DNA of 6,286 nt from a bacterium (GCA_027622355.1 JAQBZT010000178.1:1-6286), one strand, 5' to 3'; counted from the first letter of the stretch, positions 1 through 6,275 are shown. Notes: generated by a model from the letters alone, not told the origin. Numbers and translations: made by a program.

Positions 1-258
1 GCGGCGGGGGTCATGATGATCCCCATTCCGGGGGCGGGGATTCTTCGGGGGGTGGAGGGCGAGGCGGAGGCGCTGTCCACACCCGGCATCGAGGGGATCG
101 AGATCACCATCCACCCCGGCGGGCGGGTGGTGCCGCTGCCGGAGGGCAACCGCTATCTCGGCTTCATCTTCGCCAAAAGAAATACGCCCGGCGAAGTGGA
201 ATCTGCCCTCCGCCGGGCGCATGAAAAGCTGCGTTTCAATCTGGAGCCGGAAGCCTAG
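1..258 (+). CDS. ATP-grasp ligase-like protein, C-terminal fragment (partial)
   Basis: The reading frame is open from the first base of the window to a TAG at 256-258, so this is the 3' end of a longer gene. The ATG codons at 13 and 16 are probably internal. The 85 visible residues contain IPIPGAGILRGVEG, PGIEGIEITI, GGRVVPLPEG and RYLGFIFAKRNTPGEVESAL. This order of motifs is what I know from the C-terminal end of ATP-grasp proteins of the biotin carboxylase/L-amino-acid ligase type (the LAL_C2-like tail), which couple ATP hydrolysis to carboxylate-amine ligation through an acyl-phosphate. The ATP-binding and catalytic part lies outside the window, so substrate and activity cannot be judged. 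The gene converges on the NfuA-type gene with only two bases between the stop codons, leaving no room for a separate terminator. Family assignment is from motif memory, moderately sure. Confidence 0.7.
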   Translation, partial: AAGVMMIPIPGAGILRGVEGEAEALSTPGIEGIEITIHPGGRVVPLPEGNRYLGFIFAKRNTPGEVESALRRAHEKLRFNLEPEA

Positions 259-260
259 CT

Positions 261-809
261 CTACTTCTTCGTCTGCTCGTAGTAGGGGTTCGTCCCCGAA
301 GCGTGGTCCGTCGTGTCCACCACCTCGATGTCGGGGTCGAGCTGCTGCAGCCGGGCCTCGACACCCGATTTCAGCGTCACGTCCGCCATCCCGCAGCCGG
401 CACACCCGCCGCCCATCTGGATGAATATCCGCTTGCCCTCGATGTCGAGCAGGTTGATCACCCCGCCGTGGGAGGCCACCGCCGGGTTGATCTCGTTGTT
501 GATGATCTCCTCGATCTGGCTGAGAAGCTCGCTCTCGTTCTCGCCCCGCTCGCGGTTCACCTTGAAGCCGCTCGTCGGGCCGTCCTCCACGAAGTCGATC
601 TTCGCCTTCTCGGCGCGATCGAGATGATCGGGAGAGGTGTAAACCCCGATGTGGGGGTTATCGAGCTTGATGTAGTCGGCGGCCTGCTCTTCTTTCACCA
701 GGTCGAGTTTGTAGCCGCCCTCGAAGGAAAGGAGAATGCCGGCGAAGCCCCCGCCCTGGGCATCCATGATCTCTTTGACCTTGCTGGCCGCCGCCTCGGT
801 AATCTGCAT
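261..809 (-). CDS. nfuA: NfuA-type Fe-S cluster carrier (degenerate A-type domain plus NifU domain)
   Basis: The product has 182 residues, close to the 191 of E. coli NfuA, with the same two-domain order. Residues 1 to about 85 resemble an IscA/HesB A-type domain but contain no cysteine, so this part is degenerate, as in NfuA. Residues about 95-165 are a NifU C-terminal domain with INPAVASHGG (107-116) and GGGCAGCGMADVTLK (133-147). C136 and C139 form the CxxC that in this family holds a 4Fe-4S cluster at a dimer interface. The tail HASGTNPYY parallels the E. coli ending in HxxGxxSYY. Known family role: cytosolic carrier delivering Fe-S clusters to target enzymes, important under oxidative stress or iron limitation. 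The ATG at 807-809 is preceded by GGAG eight bases upstream. A 100-base gap with its own candidate promoter separates it from the RidA-like gene, so it is probably transcribed at least partly on its own. Confidence 0.9.
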   Translation of the reverse strand: MQITEAAASKVKEIMDAQGGGFAGILLSFEGGYKLDLVKEEQAADYIKLDNPHIGVYTSPDHLDRAEKAKIDFVEDGPTSGFKVNRERGENESELLSQIEEIINNEINPAVASHGGVINLLDIEGKRIFIQMGGGCAGCGMADVTLKSGVEARLQQLDPDIEVVDTTDHASGTNPYYEQTKK

Positions 810-840
810 GGCATTCGCTCCAAAGAAAAAAAAGGTCCAT

Positions 841-860
841 TCGGTCCCATATCCGACCGA
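841..860 (-). repeat. Short inverted repeat in the nfuA leader, followed by a T8 run
   Basis: TCGGTC (855-860 read on the minus strand) and GACCGA (846-841) are perfect 6-base inverted arms around an 8-base loop. In the transcript the hairpin is followed seven bases later by eight consecutive U residues (826-833), then the ribosome-binding GGAG. The distance between stem and U-run is too long for a standard intrinsic terminator. It could be a weak attenuator, an operator for a leader-binding regulator, or chance. Confidence 0.3.
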
Positions 861-871
861 TTCCGTCAGGT

Positions 872-900
872 ATCCTACCCGCGCGCGCGGAAAATGGCAA
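872..900 (-). promoter_or_regulatory. Candidate sigma70-type promoter for the nfuA-like gene
   Basis: On the minus strand, TTGCCA (895-900) and TAGGAT (872-877) are separated by exactly 17 bases (878-894). They match the -35 consensus at five of six positions and the -10 consensus at four of six. The spacer includes an alternating CG run (CCGCGCGCGCGG), itself self-complementary. Transcription would start around 865, giving a leader of roughly 55 bases before the ATG at 809. The site lies in the only sizeable gap of the GC-rich minus-strand block, where a promoter would be expected. It is a sequence match only. Confidence 0.5.
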
Positions 901-909
901 TCGGGGCTC

Positions 910-1314
910 CTAGCCGATAGCCGCGATGGCCTCGACCTCGAGGAGAAACGCGGGGTTCGCCAGCCCCCGCAGGACGCAGAGGGTGCTCCCGGGGGGCGGC
1001 TCGAAGTCGCCGAAATAATCGGTCAGAACGCCGCGTCCCTTCGGAGTGTCCTCCTGCCGGACGACGTAGATCGTCACCTTGACGACATCGGCGAGGGTGG
1101 CGCCCCCCGCGGCGAGGGCCTCGATCAGGTTCGCCTTGATCTGGGCCTGCTGGGCTGCGAAATCCCCCTCTCCGGCGACGGTCCCGTCCGGGGTGGCCGA
1201 GACCTGTCCCGCCGTGAAGACGAGCTTCTTCACCCCCTCGACGGCGACGACGTGGGAGTAGTTGGCGAAGGGCTGGTGCAGGTTCGCTGTCGCCTGATGC
1301 GCGGTTTTCCGCAT
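910..1314 (-). CDS. RidA/YjgF/YER057c/UK114 family protein (lacks the RidA catalytic arginine)
   Basis: The product has 134 residues, the usual size for this family of trimeric cytosolic proteins. Family hallmarks visible are KLVFTAGQVSATPDG (30-44), the QAQIKANLIEALAAGGATLADVVKVTIYV stretch (56-84) and the terminal LLEVEAIAAI (124-133). RidA itself hydrolyses reactive enamine/imine intermediates made by PLP enzymes and uses a conserved arginine (R105 in E. coli) in PARSCVEV. Here the matching segment is PPGSTLCVLRGL (107-118); anchoring on the common C-terminus puts threonine 111 where that arginine should be. It therefore probably belongs to one of the arginine-less Rid subgroups, whose activities are not settled. 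The ATG at 1312-1314 follows a strong ribosome-binding sequence (GGAGAGGAG, seven bases upstream). The gene lies 17 bases after the 560-residue gene and is likely the last of that operon. Confidence 0.88.
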   Translation of the reverse strand: MRKTAHQATANLHQPFANYSHVVAVEGVKKLVFTAGQVSATPDGTVAGEGDFAAQQAQIKANLIEALAAGGATLADVVKVTIYVVRQEDTPKGRGVLTDYFGDFEPPPGSTLCVLRGLANPAFLLEVEAIAAIG

Positions 1315-1331
1315 GGGTGTTCTCCTCTCCG

Positions 1332-3014
1332 TTATTCGTGTTTCGCAAGGCGGGCGATGGCCCGGCGAAGGCGCGGGTGCGCATTGAAGGCGTGCACGAA
1401 ATCCGACTCCCGGCGGCCGCCCTTGGCGCGGATAATTCCCACAAGCGCGCGGAGTTCTTCGCGGGGCCAGCGCGAAAGCCCCGGAAGCGCCATGACAAGG
1501 GGCGCCCAGCGCCGCCAGGCCGCACGCTCCCCGGGGGACCAACCTTGAAGCGAGCGGACGCCGAGGAGCGCCGCCTCCTCTTTCGCGCAGGTGCGCTCCC
1601 CTTTCTCCCGATCCCCGCCGAAGCGGCCCGCCAGATAGTCCGTCACCAAAAGCCCCACCGGTCCCAGCTCCATCGCCCCGAGCGCCTCGCGGCGCGGCCG
1701 CCCGAGCGAGAGGAACATCGTGCGCTCGGAGAGCCGCTCGAGCGCGGCGCGGGAGGTGCGGTGACGCGGATTTTTCTTCCGCCGGGCGATCTCCGCCCTT
1801 GCCAGGCGGAGCGCCGCGCCCGCCCGCGGCCGGAAGCCGAGGTTCGCGTAGAACCACCACGCCCCCGAGCGCAGCGCCTCCTCGTTGTCCATCCCGAGCT
1901 GGTAGGGATCGACCGAAAAGGTGTCCGCCCCGAAAAGACTGAGGAAGGCGGCCAGCACCGCCGCGAGCAGGCCCACCGCCTCGCCCCCCCGAAAAGCGGG
2001 AAAGATGTTGAGGGCCGCCTCGCAGGAGCCAAAGAGCCCCGCCCCCGTTCCGTAGCCCACCACCACGCCGTTCTTGAAGATGAGAAAGCCGTAGAGCGCG
2101 GCCAGCAGGTGCCGCCGCCCGGGCGGCATTCCGATGAGGGCGATCGCCGCCCCCCCGCCGCAATCGGCGAGGCGCACATCCCGCGGGTCGGCATAGGCGA
2201 AGGCGTCGAGATCGCGCTGGCGCAGCGCCATCGCCCCCTTGGCAAGGTCCACCACCCGCTGCCCCGCCGCCGGGGAGAGGTCGCGGAAGCGCGGCCGCAT
2301 CCCGAGGACACGCCGCTTGAAGTCATCCCGCCCCCGATCGAGCGCCCCCCGCTGGCAGACCACCTTCCCGGCGGGAAAGCGCTCCCGCCCCCGCGCGGGG
2401 GTGGTCGCGCCCGGCATCACGCAAAGGGGCACGTCGAGGTCCTCGTAGAGTTTCTGCCGGAGGGCGTCCGGCACTTTCAGCGCACGGAACCTGGCGAGCA
2501 AAAACGCCGCCTCGCTCTCTTCCTTCTTCCGCATCCGGCCGATCCACTCGCGGGCGGAAAGGTCCGCCGAATCGAGGCCGAGGGCCTCCGCATCGAGCGC
2601 CAGGTGTTCGAGCAGCCCTTCGAGCGCGTCCGCATTCTCGAATTCATCCCAATCGATCGCGAGATGATCGCCCCATTTACGGGCCAGCCAGTCAGCTGTC
2701 GCGTGATAGAAGGGATAGCGGATCTCGGTGCCCGCGATGCCCGAATCGGCGAGCACCCTGCGGTGGCGTTTGAGGTCCGCCCGCGCCTCGAAGTTTTTCA
2801 GCATCCACTCCGCCAAGCGGCGGACCCGGGGGCTGTCCGGCCAGGCGCGGATGAAGAGCAGGAGATCGTGCAGCCGCGCCACCTCCCCCGCGCGCGGCAA
2901 TCGCGCACGCCCGAGCGCATCGAGGAAGGCGTACTTTTCCCGCTCGGCTTCTTTTCCGAAGACAAGCCGGAGGCTTTCGAGCGTGCGGAGATGGGCGGCG
3001 GCGGATTGGGCCAT
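1332..3014 (-). CDS. Unrecognised 560-residue protein with a GNAT-like core
   Basis: I do not recognise a named family. The protein is rich in Arg, Ala and Leu, has no signal peptide or clear membrane segment, and should be cytosolic. Residues about 309-396 look like a GNAT acyltransferase fold: a beta-strand stretch GFLIFKNGVVVGYG, then ALNIFPAFRGGEAVGLL (334-350), resembling the acyl-CoA-binding V-x-P-x-x-R-G-x-G loop plus helix, then TFSVDP, an N at 377 and WWFYANLGFRP (387-397), like the closing Y-x-x-L-G-F motif. The usual final Gly/Ala pattern of the CoA loop is only partly met (R342-G-G-E-A). The flanking ~300 N-terminal and ~160 C-terminal residues are mostly charged helical-looking sequence without a motif I know. 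The start ATG (3012-3014) is 14 bases after the dehydrogenase stop. The only ribosome-binding candidate, AGGGG, overlaps that stop with a long spacer of about 11 bases, so translation is probably coupled. The GNAT link is inference. Confidence 0.75.
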   Translation of the reverse strand: MAQSAAAHLRTLESLRLVFGKEAEREKYAFLDALGRARLPRAGEVARLHDLLLFIRAWPDSPRVRRLAEWMLKNFEARADLKRHRRVLADSGIAGTEIRYPFYHATADWLARKWGDHLAIDWDEFENADALEGLLEHLALDAEALGLDSADLSAREWIGRMRKKEESEAAFLLARFRALKVPDALRQKLYEDLDVPLCVMPGATTPARGRERFPAGKVVCQRGALDRGRDDFKRRVLGMRPRFRDLSPAAGQRVVDLAKGAMALRQRDLDAFAYADPRDVRLADCGGGAAIALIGMPPGRRHLLAALYGFLIFKNGVVVGYGTGAGLFGSCEAALNIFPAFRGGEAVGLLAAVLAAFLSLFGADTFSVDPYQLGMDNEEALRSGAWWFYANLGFRPRAGAALRLARAEIARRKKNPRHRTSRAALERLSERTMFLSLGRPRREALGAMELGPVGLLVTDYLAGRFGGDREKGERTCAKEEAALLGVRSLQGWSPGERAAWRRWAPLVMALPGLSRWPREELRALVGIIRAKGGRRESDFVHAFNAHPRLRRAIARLAKHE

Positions 3015-3028
3015 GGACGGGAAGGCCC

Positions 3029-4084
3029 CTACGGCTCGACGACGACCTTGAGGGCGCCGTCCTTGCGATCGCGGAAGGTCTCCATCGCCTCGGTGAACTG
3101 CCGGAGGGGAAAGCGGTGGGAGACCAGATCGGCGAGGTTGAGGGCGCCGCTCCGCCAGAGGGCCATCACCTGGGGCAGGCAGTTCGGCGCGGCGCGCGAG
3201 CCCACGATCTCGAGCTCATCGAGCAGGATCCGCGCGGCGGGGATCGGTACCTCTTCCTGGGCGACGCCGCCGATGACGACGCGGCCGCCTTTTTTGATCA
3301 TGTCGATCCCCTGGCGGATAGCGGCGCCGCTCCCCGCGCACTCGAGGACAACGTCGGGGCCGATGCCGCCGGTGGTTTCCTTCATGTACGCCAGAACGTC
3401 GGTCTTCTCGAAATCCACCGTTTCGTAGCCCAGCTCACCCGCCTTCTTCAGGCGATCCCCGCGGCCGATGACGATGACGCGCCCCGCCCCGAGGGCGCGC
3501 GCGCACTGGTAGGTGATGGACCCGACGGCGCCGGGGCCGATGACGGCGACGGTGTCGCCCGGCGCGATCTTCCCCTGCTTGGCGATGTGGAGGGCGATCC
3601 CCGCCGTGTCGAGCAGGGAGGCCTCGCTGAGGTCCTCATCGGGGGCGAGCTTCGCAATCGAGCGGGTGTGGGCGTTCATGTACTCGGCGTAGGCGCCGGG
3701 GGCGGTCATGCCGTACTGGCGGTGGCCCGCCGCCATGTCGCCGTAGTTGAGGCAGAGGTTGTAGCGGCCCTTCATGCAGTTGGCGCAGTAGCCGCAGCCG
3801 ACGGCCGAGCTTCCGGCCACCTTATCGCCGGGGGCGAAGCCGGTGACGCCGGAGCCGACGGCCACGATCGTGCCCGCCCACTCGTGGCCGATGATGAAGG
3901 GCCAGTGCGGCGGCCACATGGGGAAGAAGTTTCCCGCGATGATGCCGAGGTCGGTTCCGCAGATGGCCACCGCGCCGACGCGGCAGAGCACCTCCTGGGG
4001 GCCGACCCCGGGAACGGGCACCTCCTGGAACTCGTACTTGTGCGGTTCAAGGAGTACGAGGGCTTCCATCGTCTGACTGGCCAT
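3029..4084 (-). CDS. Zinc-dependent medium-chain (MDR) alcohol/polyol dehydrogenase
   Basis: The product has 351 residues, typical of the threonine/sorbitol dehydrogenase-like branch of the MDR superfamily. The N-terminal GroES-like domain carries the catalytic zinc ligands C42 (ICGTD) and H67-E68 (GHEWAG); D159 in SLLDTAGIAL occupies the place of the usual acidic third ligand. The structural-zinc cysteines are all present (C97, C100, C103, C111). The Rossmann domain has VIGPGAVGS (181-189), matching GxGxxG with G183, G185 and G188. After the second strand the sequence is IGRGD rather than the acidic residue typical of NAD-specific enzymes, a weak hint of NADP use. Expected reaction: reversible oxidation of a secondary alcohol or polyol to a ketone in the cytosol; the substrate cannot be read from sequence. 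The ATG at 4082-4084 was chosen over an internal ATG five codons later because AGGAGG lies six bases upstream, overlapping the bicupin stop. Confidence 0.92.
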   Translation of the reverse strand: MASQTMEALVLLEPHKYEFQEVPVPGVGPQEVLCRVGAVAICGTDLGIIAGNFFPMWPPHWPFIIGHEWAGTIVAVGSGVTGFAPGDKVAGSSAVGCGYCANCMKGRYNLCLNYGDMAAGHRQYGMTAPGAYAEYMNAHTRSIAKLAPDEDLSEASLLDTAGIALHIAKQGKIAPGDTVAVIGPGAVGSITYQCARALGAGRVIVIGRGDRLKKAGELGYETVDFEKTDVLAYMKETTGGIGPDVVLECAGSGAAIRQGIDMIKKGGRVVIGGVAQEEVPIPAARILLDELEIVGSRAAPNCLPQVMALWRSGALNLADLVSHRFPLRQFTEAMETFRDRKDGALKVVVEP

Positions 4085-4097
4085 GGTGTTCCTCCTA
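4085..4097 (-). promoter_or_regulatory. Ribosome-binding site overlapping the bicupin stop codon
   Basis: On the minus strand the sequence is TAGGAGGAACACC followed by ATG: the TAG ending the bicupin provides the first bases of an excellent AGGAGG. This fixes the dehydrogenase start at 4084 and implies translational coupling of the two genes. Confidence 0.8.
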
Positions 4098-4949
4098 CGC
4101 GGTCCGCGCCTGGATGTCCTCTTGGGTCACATCGCCCATGTAGACGTAGCCGGTGTCCTCGACGCTTCCCGCGCCGATGTAGAGGCCCACAGCCTCGATG
4201 GGCTCGGTCTCGCTCAGATTGTACATCCAGTGCTCCACTCCCTTGGGGATGTAGTGGAAATGACCGCCGCGCACCTCGACCCGGTCCGGGCCGGCGCCTG
4301 CGAGGCCGTGGCCGCTGATGATGTAGTAGATCTCCTCGCAGTTGTCGTGGCGGTGCTTTTTGTGGACGGCGCCCGGAAAGAAGCGCGCCCGGAAGACCGT
4401 CGTGGAGCTCCCGTTGTGCTTTCCGATGGGCAGGCGGAAGTCGGTGATGGACCAGCCCTCGCCCGCGTCCATCTTCTCGGGCGGCACATCGTCCAGGTGG
4501 ACCAGAATGCCCTCGCGGAAGCCCTTGCGGGGCATCTTGAGATCGGCCTCGGTCACATCGCCGCGGTACTGGTAGCCGCTCTCCTCGACGCTCCCCGCCC
4601 CGAGGTAGAAGCCGATGACGAGGGCCGCCTCATCCTTCGTCTCGTTGTGGAAAAAATGCTCCGAACCCTTGGGCATCAGGCGGCAGTGGCCCGCGCGCAC
4701 ATCGGCCCGGCCGTCGCCCTGCCCGACGACGCCGTGGCCGCTCAGGTAGACGGCGATCTCATCTGCGTTCGTGTGGAGGTGCTTCTTGTGGGTGGAGCCG
4801 GGCCGGAAGATGGAGTGAAAGACGGCGGTGGAGCTGCCGTGCGCGCCGGTGATCGGCAGGCGGAACTCGGAGATGGCCCAGCCCTCGCCTTCCGCCATGT
4901 TCTCGGGCTTCACGTCGTCCACGTGAATCAGGGGGTATTTCAGCGCCAT
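4095..4949 (-). CDS. Tandem-duplicated bicupin protein
   Basis: The protein has 284 residues built from two cupin units related by an exact 142-residue shift without gaps. Motif 1, G(x)5HxH(x)4E(x)6G, is complete in both: G51, H57, H59, E64, G71 and G193, H199, H201, E206, G213. Motif 2, G(x)5PxGxxH(x)3N, is also complete: G87, P93, G95, H98, N102 and G229, P235, G237, H240, N244. Each barrel thus keeps the 3-His/1-Glu metal site of active cupins. Each unit also has GEGW near its start and GAGSVE..GY.Y.GDVT at its end. No signal peptide is seen, so it is probably cytosolic. Possible roles include a metal-dependent dioxygenase, isomerase or sugar-binding protein. The start ATG (4947-4949) follows GAGGAA seven bases upstream; the frame stays open upstream but that stretch lacks cupin character. 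It is the first intact gene of the operon, 10 bases before the dehydrogenase. Confidence 0.88.
   Translation of the reverse strand: MALKYPLIHVDDVKPENMAEGEGWAISEFRLPITGAHGSSTAVFHSIFRPGSTHKKHLHTNADEIAVYLSGHGVVGQGDGRADVRAGHCRLMPKGSEHFFHNETKDEAALVIGFYLGAGSVEESGYQYRGDVTEADLKMPRKGFREGILVHLDDVPPEKMDAGEGWSITDFRLPIGKHNGSSTTVFRARFFPGAVHKKHRHDNCEEIYYIISGHGLAGAGPDRVEVRGGHFHYIPKGVEHWMYNLSETEPIEAVGLYIGAGSVEDTGYVYMGDVTQEDIQARTA
4125..4931 (-). repeat. Internal tandem duplication (two cupin units, period 426 bp)
   Basis: Codons for residues 7-133 (4931-4551) and 149-275 (4505-4125) align without a single gap at a spacing of 426 bases. By hand count about 68 of 127 aligned residues are identical. The halves have clearly diverged, so the duplication is old, but both keep every metal ligand. 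Confidence 0.85.
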
Positions 4950-4981
4950 GATGTATTTCCTCTTCGGATATGAAGAATGGG

Positions 4982-5041
4982 CTAAAGCGCGCCCGTTCGC
5001 TGTTTGAGGTCTTCCCCGGTCACCGGGCCCAATAAATTCCC
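4982..5041 (-). pseudogene. Possible 3' remnant of an upstream cupin paralogue
   Basis: Directly after the HAD stop codon, the same frame on the minus strand reads GNLLGPVTGEDLKQRTGAL and ends at TAG (4982-4984), 32 bases before the bicupin start. From the glycine at 5027-5029 it resembles the bicupin C-terminus, GDVTQEDIQARTA (272-284): G, V, T, E, D, R and T coincide over 13 positions. It also resembles the end of the first cupin unit, GDVTEADLK (130-138). The stretch is GC-rich like the operon and unlike the HAD gene. I infer that an upstream cupin gene lost everything but its last codons when the AT-rich segment arrived. The match is short, so chance is possible. Confidence 0.45.
5015..5027. 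repeat. 13-base palindrome in the HAD-bicupin gap
   Basis: CCCGGT and ACCGGG are perfect 6-base inverted arms around a single base. It lies 14 bases downstream of the HAD stop on the minus strand but has no following T-run, so it is a poor terminator. It also falls within the GPVTG codons of the proposed cupin remnant, which may be its whole explanation. No convincing promoter is visible in 4950-5041. Confidence 0.3.
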
Positions 5042-5944
5042 TCAACCCTGGAAAGAGGATCTCTGCAAGGACAAGCCAAAAGGTTTAAGGATATCAGCAA
5101 AAGAACTCTCTGCAACAAAATTAGGCCTAATGCTCTGAGCTTGTTTAGCCAACTGTTTCTCTCGCTCAACATCTTCTGGAGTCCAGTGAGTAATTCTCAC
5201 CAATTTTCCATAATTTTCCGAATCATGGCGCGCACCATAAGCAGCCCAGATAGCAAAGACATCGGCCCTTTTGGCCATTAGTATATCCCGAGCCATGCTG
5301 TCACCGACATACGCAGCATGTCCAGGTGGAATTCCACAACTTGAGCATATTTCAAGCAAGACGGTTTCATCAGGCTTTCTCTGATGGCGAGTCAGCTCCT
5401 TGACCTTCTCCATTGGAAAATCAGAAACCCAATTTTTAGAAACCTTGTCATCGGGATGATTCCCAAGTGATCTTTCACGGCAATAAATTTTCTGAAAATA
5501 TTCAGTCAGGCTCAACCTTTTCATCCGATCAATAACCGCAAAGAGATTGCTTTCCGTATGAGCGACCATCATTATTCCATTTGACTTCAGTGCATCGAGA
5601 GTCTCTTTAACACCCGGGAACAATACCAATGTCTTTTTTCTGATTGCATTGAAAGCATAAAAAGCAGGATCAAGCAGTTCCTTGAGTTCGACATTACTCT
5701 TGTCGGAATACAAATCTGCGATTGTTGCAGTTTCAAGAAGAGAAAAAGGATGTTCTGAGTCATGATGCTTCTGATGGACTTCCTTGAAATCGTCCAATAA
5801 TTTCTCTCTATCACATCTTGTTATTCTAACCGCTTCATCAACCATTGCATAAAAAGACGCAGTAAAATACGCAACCCAATCGTAGAGAGTATTGTCCAGA
5901 TCACAGACTACCAATTCAGGGGAAAATGCCACGGAATAATACAC
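5042..5944 (-). CDS. HAD-superfamily hydrolase
   Basis: The product has up to 300 residues and all four haloacid dehalogenase-type motifs. Motif I is CDLDNTLYD (14-22) with nucleophile D15 and acid/base D17. Motif II is the threonine in MVAHTES (T130). Motif III is K190 in QRKPDE. Motif IV is YVGDSMARDI (212-221) with D215 and D220 for magnesium. A helical cap of about 90 residues follows motif I, as in C1-capped phosphatases. Expected reaction: magnesium-dependent hydrolysis of a phosphate ester or a related bond, in the cytosol; substrate unknown. The first start is a GTG at 5942-5944, but AGGGA sits directly against it. A second GTG four codons in (5930-5932) has a better, slightly long spacing and may be the real start. 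The gene is AT-rich, unlike the genes to its left, which suggests separate ancestry or transfer. It shares its strand with the membrane-protein gene 28 bases upstream. Confidence 0.85.
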   Translation of the reverse strand: MYYSVAFSPELVVCDLDNTLYDWVAYFTASFYAMVDEAVRITRCDREKLLDDFKEVHQKHHDSEHPFSLLETATIADLYSDKSNVELKELLDPAFYAFNAIRKKTLVLFPGVKETLDALKSNGIMMVAHTESNLFAVIDRMKRLSLTEYFQKIYCRERSLGNHPDDKVSKNWVSDFPMEKVKELTRHQRKPDETVLLEICSSCGIPPGHAAYVGDSMARDILMAKRADVFAIWAAYGARHDSENYGKLVRITHWTPEDVEREKQLAKQAQSIRPNFVAESSFADILKPFGLSLQRSSFQG

Positions 5945-5972
5945 TCCCTACTTTGAGACTATTCAAATATGC

Positions 5973-6275
5973 TTATTTCATTTGGCCATCTCTTTCCTGC
6001 TTTGCTTTCTTATCCTCACTAGGGGGCTGTTTGGTTTTAATTTGAGGATTGTTCTTATCTCTTTCAACAGCTTTAGAAGTCTTTTCTGTGTATTTTTCAG
6101 ACACAGAAAATTTCGCCGAAAAATATATCAACCCAATACTCATTATCACTAAAATAGTAATTGTCCAATTGTAAAATGCCCTTACTTTCTTTTCCGCAGT
6201 CTTCTTTTTGTTCTTACCCGTAGGTTTAAGGGCACCTCTAAAAACCTCCCCTATTTTATCTCTGATGTGATCCAA
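5973..6275 (-). CDS. Small single-pass membrane protein, unrecognised
   Basis: The frame encodes about 100 residues and ends at TAA (5973-5975). I do not recognise a family. A basic stretch KNKKKTAEKKVR (21-32) precedes one hydrophobic segment, about residues 35-54 (WTITILVIMSIGLIYF). A long, highly charged Lys/Glu/Gln-rich tail (about 55-100) follows and looks disordered. By the positive-inside rule the N-terminus should be cytoplasmic and the tail outside. The proposed start is TTG at 6273-6275, with GGAGG at the very edge (6282-6286) six bases upstream. The frame is also open through the window edge, so the gene may begin outside and be partial here. Its codons are AT-rich like the HAD gene, with which it probably forms a transcription unit. 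No functional link can be drawn from sequence. Confidence 0.6.
   Translation of the reverse strand: MDHIRDKIGEVFRGALKPTGKNKKKTAEKKVRAFYNWTITILVIMSIGLIYFSAKFSVSEKYTEKTSKAVERDKNNPQIKTKQPPSEDKKAKQERDGQMK

Noticed and set aside
1315..2163. In-frame upstream extension of the RidA-like gene to 417 codons
   Set aside because: The extension overlaps the 560-residue gene out of frame and has a low-complexity Arg/Gly/Ala composition. The ATG at 1314 has a strong ribosome-binding site and gives the normal family length.
1317..3428. A 703-codon open frame on the plus strand
   Set aside because: It lies antisense to the 560-residue gene and part of the dehydrogenase. It is rich in Arg, Pro and Glu without domain motifs, as expected for a stop-free shadow in GC-rich DNA.
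3116..4318. A 400-codon open frame on the plus strand
   Set aside because: It is antisense to the dehydrogenase, whose zinc and Rossmann motifs are complete. The shadow protein has an extreme Ala/Gly/Asp/Val composition and no recognisable fold.
4083..4973. A 296-codon open frame on the plus strand with an apparent internal repeat
   Set aside because: Its repeat is the antisense image of the bicupin duplication. The minus-strand frame has perfect cupin motifs, so the plus frame is a shadow.
5015..5027. Palindrome as intrinsic terminator of the HAD gene
   Set aside because: The stem is only six base pairs and no T-run follows it on the minus strand.
4950..5045. N-terminal extension of the bicupin by 32 residues
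   Set aside because: The added residues have no cupin character. The ATG at 4949 has a GAGGAA at good spacing, and the same bases make better sense in another frame as the proposed cupin remnant.
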